Shown here: positions 13,792 through 15,458 of the stretch, piece by piece
Numbering within the stretch: position 1 is the stretch's first letter
Layout of the letters: the number at the start of each line of letters is the position of its first letter
Assembly: GCA_005883115.1 (NCBI GenBank)
Contig: VAZQ01000037.1
Location: 1 to 15,458 of the forward strand
DNA from: Alphaproteobacteria bacterium
GTDB taxonomy: Bacteria; Pseudomonadota; Alphaproteobacteria; Rhizobiales; Xanthobacteraceae
Direction of reading: 5' to 3'
Length of the DNA: 15,458 bases
Position numbers and translations under genes: made by a program
The notes under the pieces: model-generated
What the model saw: only the letters and a program-made list of their open reading frames with translations
What the model was told of the DNA's origin: nothing
Database searches by the model: none

Positions 13792-15052
13792 AGCGCAGCG
13801 CCTCGACCGGATCGAGGCGCGCCGCGCGCCAGGCCGGATAGAGCGTCGCCAAGAGCGATAACGTGAGCGCCATCACCACCACCGCCGTCGTCTCCCCAGC
13901 ATCGAGATCGGCGGGAAGTTTCGATAAGAAGTAGAGCTCGGGCGAGAACAATTCCGTATTTGTCATCCACGACAGGAAACGTCGAATCGACTCGATGTTG
14001 AGGCATACAAGCAGCGCCAATAGAAAGCCGACGAGCGTGCCGACCACCCCCACTGAAGCACCCGTGACCATGAACACCCGCATGACCGCACCTTGGGTTA
14101 CGCCCATGGTCCGCAAAATGCCGATGTCGCGGCCCTTGTCCTTGACCAGCATGATGAGGCCAGACGTGATGTTGAATGCCGCCACGATCACGATGATAGC
14201 CAAGATGAGGAACATGACGTTGCGCTCGACCTGCAGCGCATTGAAGAATGTGGCGTTGCGCTGTCGCCAGTCGATCAGAAAGATGGGGCGGCCGGCGCCC
14301 TCCGTGACGAGCCTGCGCTGATAGTCGATCTGATCGGGTTTTTCGACATAGACCTCGATCGCGGTCACGTCACCGGCGCGATTGAAATAAGCCTGTGCCT
14401 CGGGGAGCGGCATGAACACAAACGCTGAATCGTATTCCGACATCCCGACCTCGAACACTGCGGCGATGCGATAGGCCTTGATGCGCGGCGTCGTACCCAT
14501 CGGTGTGATCGCGCCGCGCGGGGCAACGAGCGTGACGCTGTCGCCCGCACGCAGCGACAGTTGATCAGCGAGCCGCTTGCCCACTGCGACCCCCTGCCCT
14601 TCGTCGAAGCCCTCGAGCGTGCCCTGCCGGATGTTGTTGGCAACCGAGGGAAGCTTGGCAAGATCGGCGGCGCGCACCCCGCGCACCAGCACGCCGGACG
14701 CATTGAAGGGCGATGACGCGAGCGCCTGGCCTTCGACGACCGGCGCCGCCAGTGTGACGCCGGCAATCTTGGAAACGCGCTCGGAAACCACCTCCCAGTC
14801 CGTGAGCGGCTGTTCCAGCGGCTGGATCAGGAGATGTCCGTTGATGCCCAAAATCTTGTCCAGCAGCTCCTTACGAAAGCCGTTCATCACGGCCATCACG
14901 ATGATCAGCGTGGCGACGCCGAGCATGATGCCGAGGAAAGAGAACCCGGCATTGACCGAGATGAAACCCTCCTGTCGCCGCGCCCGCAGGTAGCGCCGCG
15001 AAAGCATCCATTCGAATGGCGCGAAGGGGCGGGTGCGGGTCGGCTCACTCAT
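13784..15052 (-). CDS. lolC: LolC/LolE-family lipoprotein-releasing permease
   Basis: Inner-membrane permease partner of LolD, 422 residues. It has the four-helix layout of the family: helix 1 at about 36-57 (FSFLGIMLGVATLIIVMAVMNGF), a large periplasmic domain (about 60-275), then helices at about 279-303, 328-352 and 387-406. MNGFRKELLDKILGINGHL after helix 1, VKDKGRDIGILRTMGV (303-318) after helix 2 and the ending YPAWRAARLDPVEALRYE are typical of LolC/LolE. Only one permease gene is visible beside lolD; many Alphaproteobacteria use a single LolC/E hybrid, sometimes called LolF, as a homodimer, and that may apply here. GGGGAA precedes the ATG. The gene follows proS by 66 nt and overlaps lolD by 8 nt. 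Confidence 0.94.
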   Translation of the reverse strand: MSEPTRTRPFAPFEWMLSRRYLRARRQEGFISVNAGFSFLGIMLGVATLIIVMAVMNGFRKELLDKILGINGHLLIQPLEQPLTDWEVVSERVSKIAGVTLAAPVVEGQALASSPFNASGVLVRGVRAADLAKLPSVANNIRQGTLEGFDEGQGVAVGKRLADQLSLRAGDSVTLVAPRGAITPMGTTPRIKAYRIAAVFEVGMSEYDSAFVFMPLPEAQAYFNRAGDVTAIEVYVEKPDQIDYQRRLVTEGAGRPIFLIDWRQRNATFFNALQVERNVMFLILAIIVIVAAFNITSGLIMLVKDKGRDIGILRTMGVTQGAVMRVFMVTGASVGVVGTLVGFLLALLVCLNIESIRRFLSWMTNTELFSPELYFLSKLPADLDAGETTAVVVMALTLSLLATLYPAWRAARLDPVEALRYE

Positions 15053-15118
15053 CGATCTGTTCCCCGCGTCTCGATTTCACACGATTCTGGCCGTTTCGAG
15101 CCTTTTGCAAAAGCCGCT

Positions 15119-15458
15119 TCAGCCTGCCAGCCGTTTGGCGGCATCGGCCTCGGTTATCAGCTCGCGGCTGCCGTCCGCCCGCTTCTTGATCTCGATCTTG
15201 TTCTCGGCGAGGCCCTTCGGCCCGACCAGGATCTGCCAGGGGATGCCGATCAGGTCGGCGGTCGCGAATTTCGCGCCCGGCCGTTGGTCGAGATCGTCGT
15301 AGAGCACGTCGACGCCTCTGGCGGTGAGTTGGCGGTAGAGCCGCTCGCAGGCGGCATCGGTATCGGCCCCGCCCTGCTTGAGGTTAAGCAGCGCGACCTT
15401 GAACGGCGCTACCGCTTCCGGCCATTTGATGCCCGCCTCGTCGTGGAACGCCTCGATG
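15119..15458 (-). CDS. proS: Prolyl-tRNA synthetase, C-terminal part (truncated by window edge)
   Basis: The enzyme attaches proline to tRNA-Pro. The last 112 codons are present, reading IEAFHDEAGIKWPEAVAPFK at the window edge and continuing through VALLNLKQGG, ERLYRQLTARGVDVLYDDLDQRPGAKFATADLIGIPWQILVGPKGL to the ending AAKRLAG. This is the alpha/beta anticodon-binding (HGTP) domain, and GAKFATADLIGIPWQ is a strong ProRS match. The catalytic domain lies outside the window, so whether the long editing type or the short alphaproteobacterial type is present cannot be seen. It precedes lolC on the same strand, an arrangement usual in Alphaproteobacteria. Confidence 0.93.
   Translation of the reverse strand, partial: IEAFHDEAGIKWPEAVAPFKVALLNLKQGGADTDAACERLYRQLTARGVDVLYDDLDQRPGAKFATADLIGIPWQILVGPKGLAENKIEIKKRADGSRELITEADAAKRLAG

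Noticed and set aside
15102..15113. 12-bp palindrome CTTTTGCAAAAG between proS and lolC
   Set aside because: Short, AT-rich, without a T-run after it; a chance occurrence or minor protein site cannot be told apart.

Overview
The window is a GC-rich stretch of an alphaproteobacterial chromosome, most likely Hyphomicrobiales (Rhizobiales), near the Bradyrhizobium/Rhodopseudomonas side. The evidence is the gene order, ribosomal protein S2 with the long C-terminal extension typical of that group, and two copies of the alphaproteobacterial LexA operator GTTC-N7-GTTC. No species can be named. Every gene I accept is on the minus strand, so transcription runs from high to low coordinates. I see no tRNA, rRNA, CRISPR array or insertion sequence.

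Layout in the direction of transcription. (1) 15458-13033: the 3' end of proS, then lolC and lolD with an 8-nt overlap (inner-membrane machinery for lipoprotein export). The last ~30 codons of lolD look abnormal and run into imperfect tandem palindromic repeats. (2) 13036-12730: a compact promoter overlapped by two perfect LexA boxes, followed by a 32-codon ORF (12974-12876) for a single-pass membrane peptide. (3) 12729-9289: dnaE, the replicative DNA polymerase III alpha subunit. (4) 9215-8121: a secreted NHL-type beta-propeller protein, the only clear accessory gene. (5) 8098-1: a candidate promoter and structured leader, then the conserved block rpsB-tsf-pyrH-frr-uppS-cdsA-dxr-rseP-bamA.

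The last block joins translation (S2, EF-Ts, ribosome recycling factor), UMP synthesis (PyrH) and envelope building. UppS makes the undecaprenyl carrier, Dxr feeds the isoprenoid pathway that UppS uses, CdsA makes CDP-diacylglycerol, RseP is an intramembrane protease and BamA inserts outer-membrane proteins. Several junctions are tightly coupled (cdsA/dxr share one base; uppS/cdsA are 3 nt apart; frr/uppS are 11 nt apart or overlap). Hairpins in the rpsB-tsf and tsf-pyrH gaps could adjust expression inside the operon.

The most interesting element is the LexA-controlled promoter and its unannotated 32-aa peptide, just upstream of dnaE. In design it resembles the SOS-induced, ~29-aa division inhibitor SidA of Caulobacter. 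I propose a checkpoint-type small membrane protein here, and possibly some SOS-driven read-through into the replicative polymerase gene.
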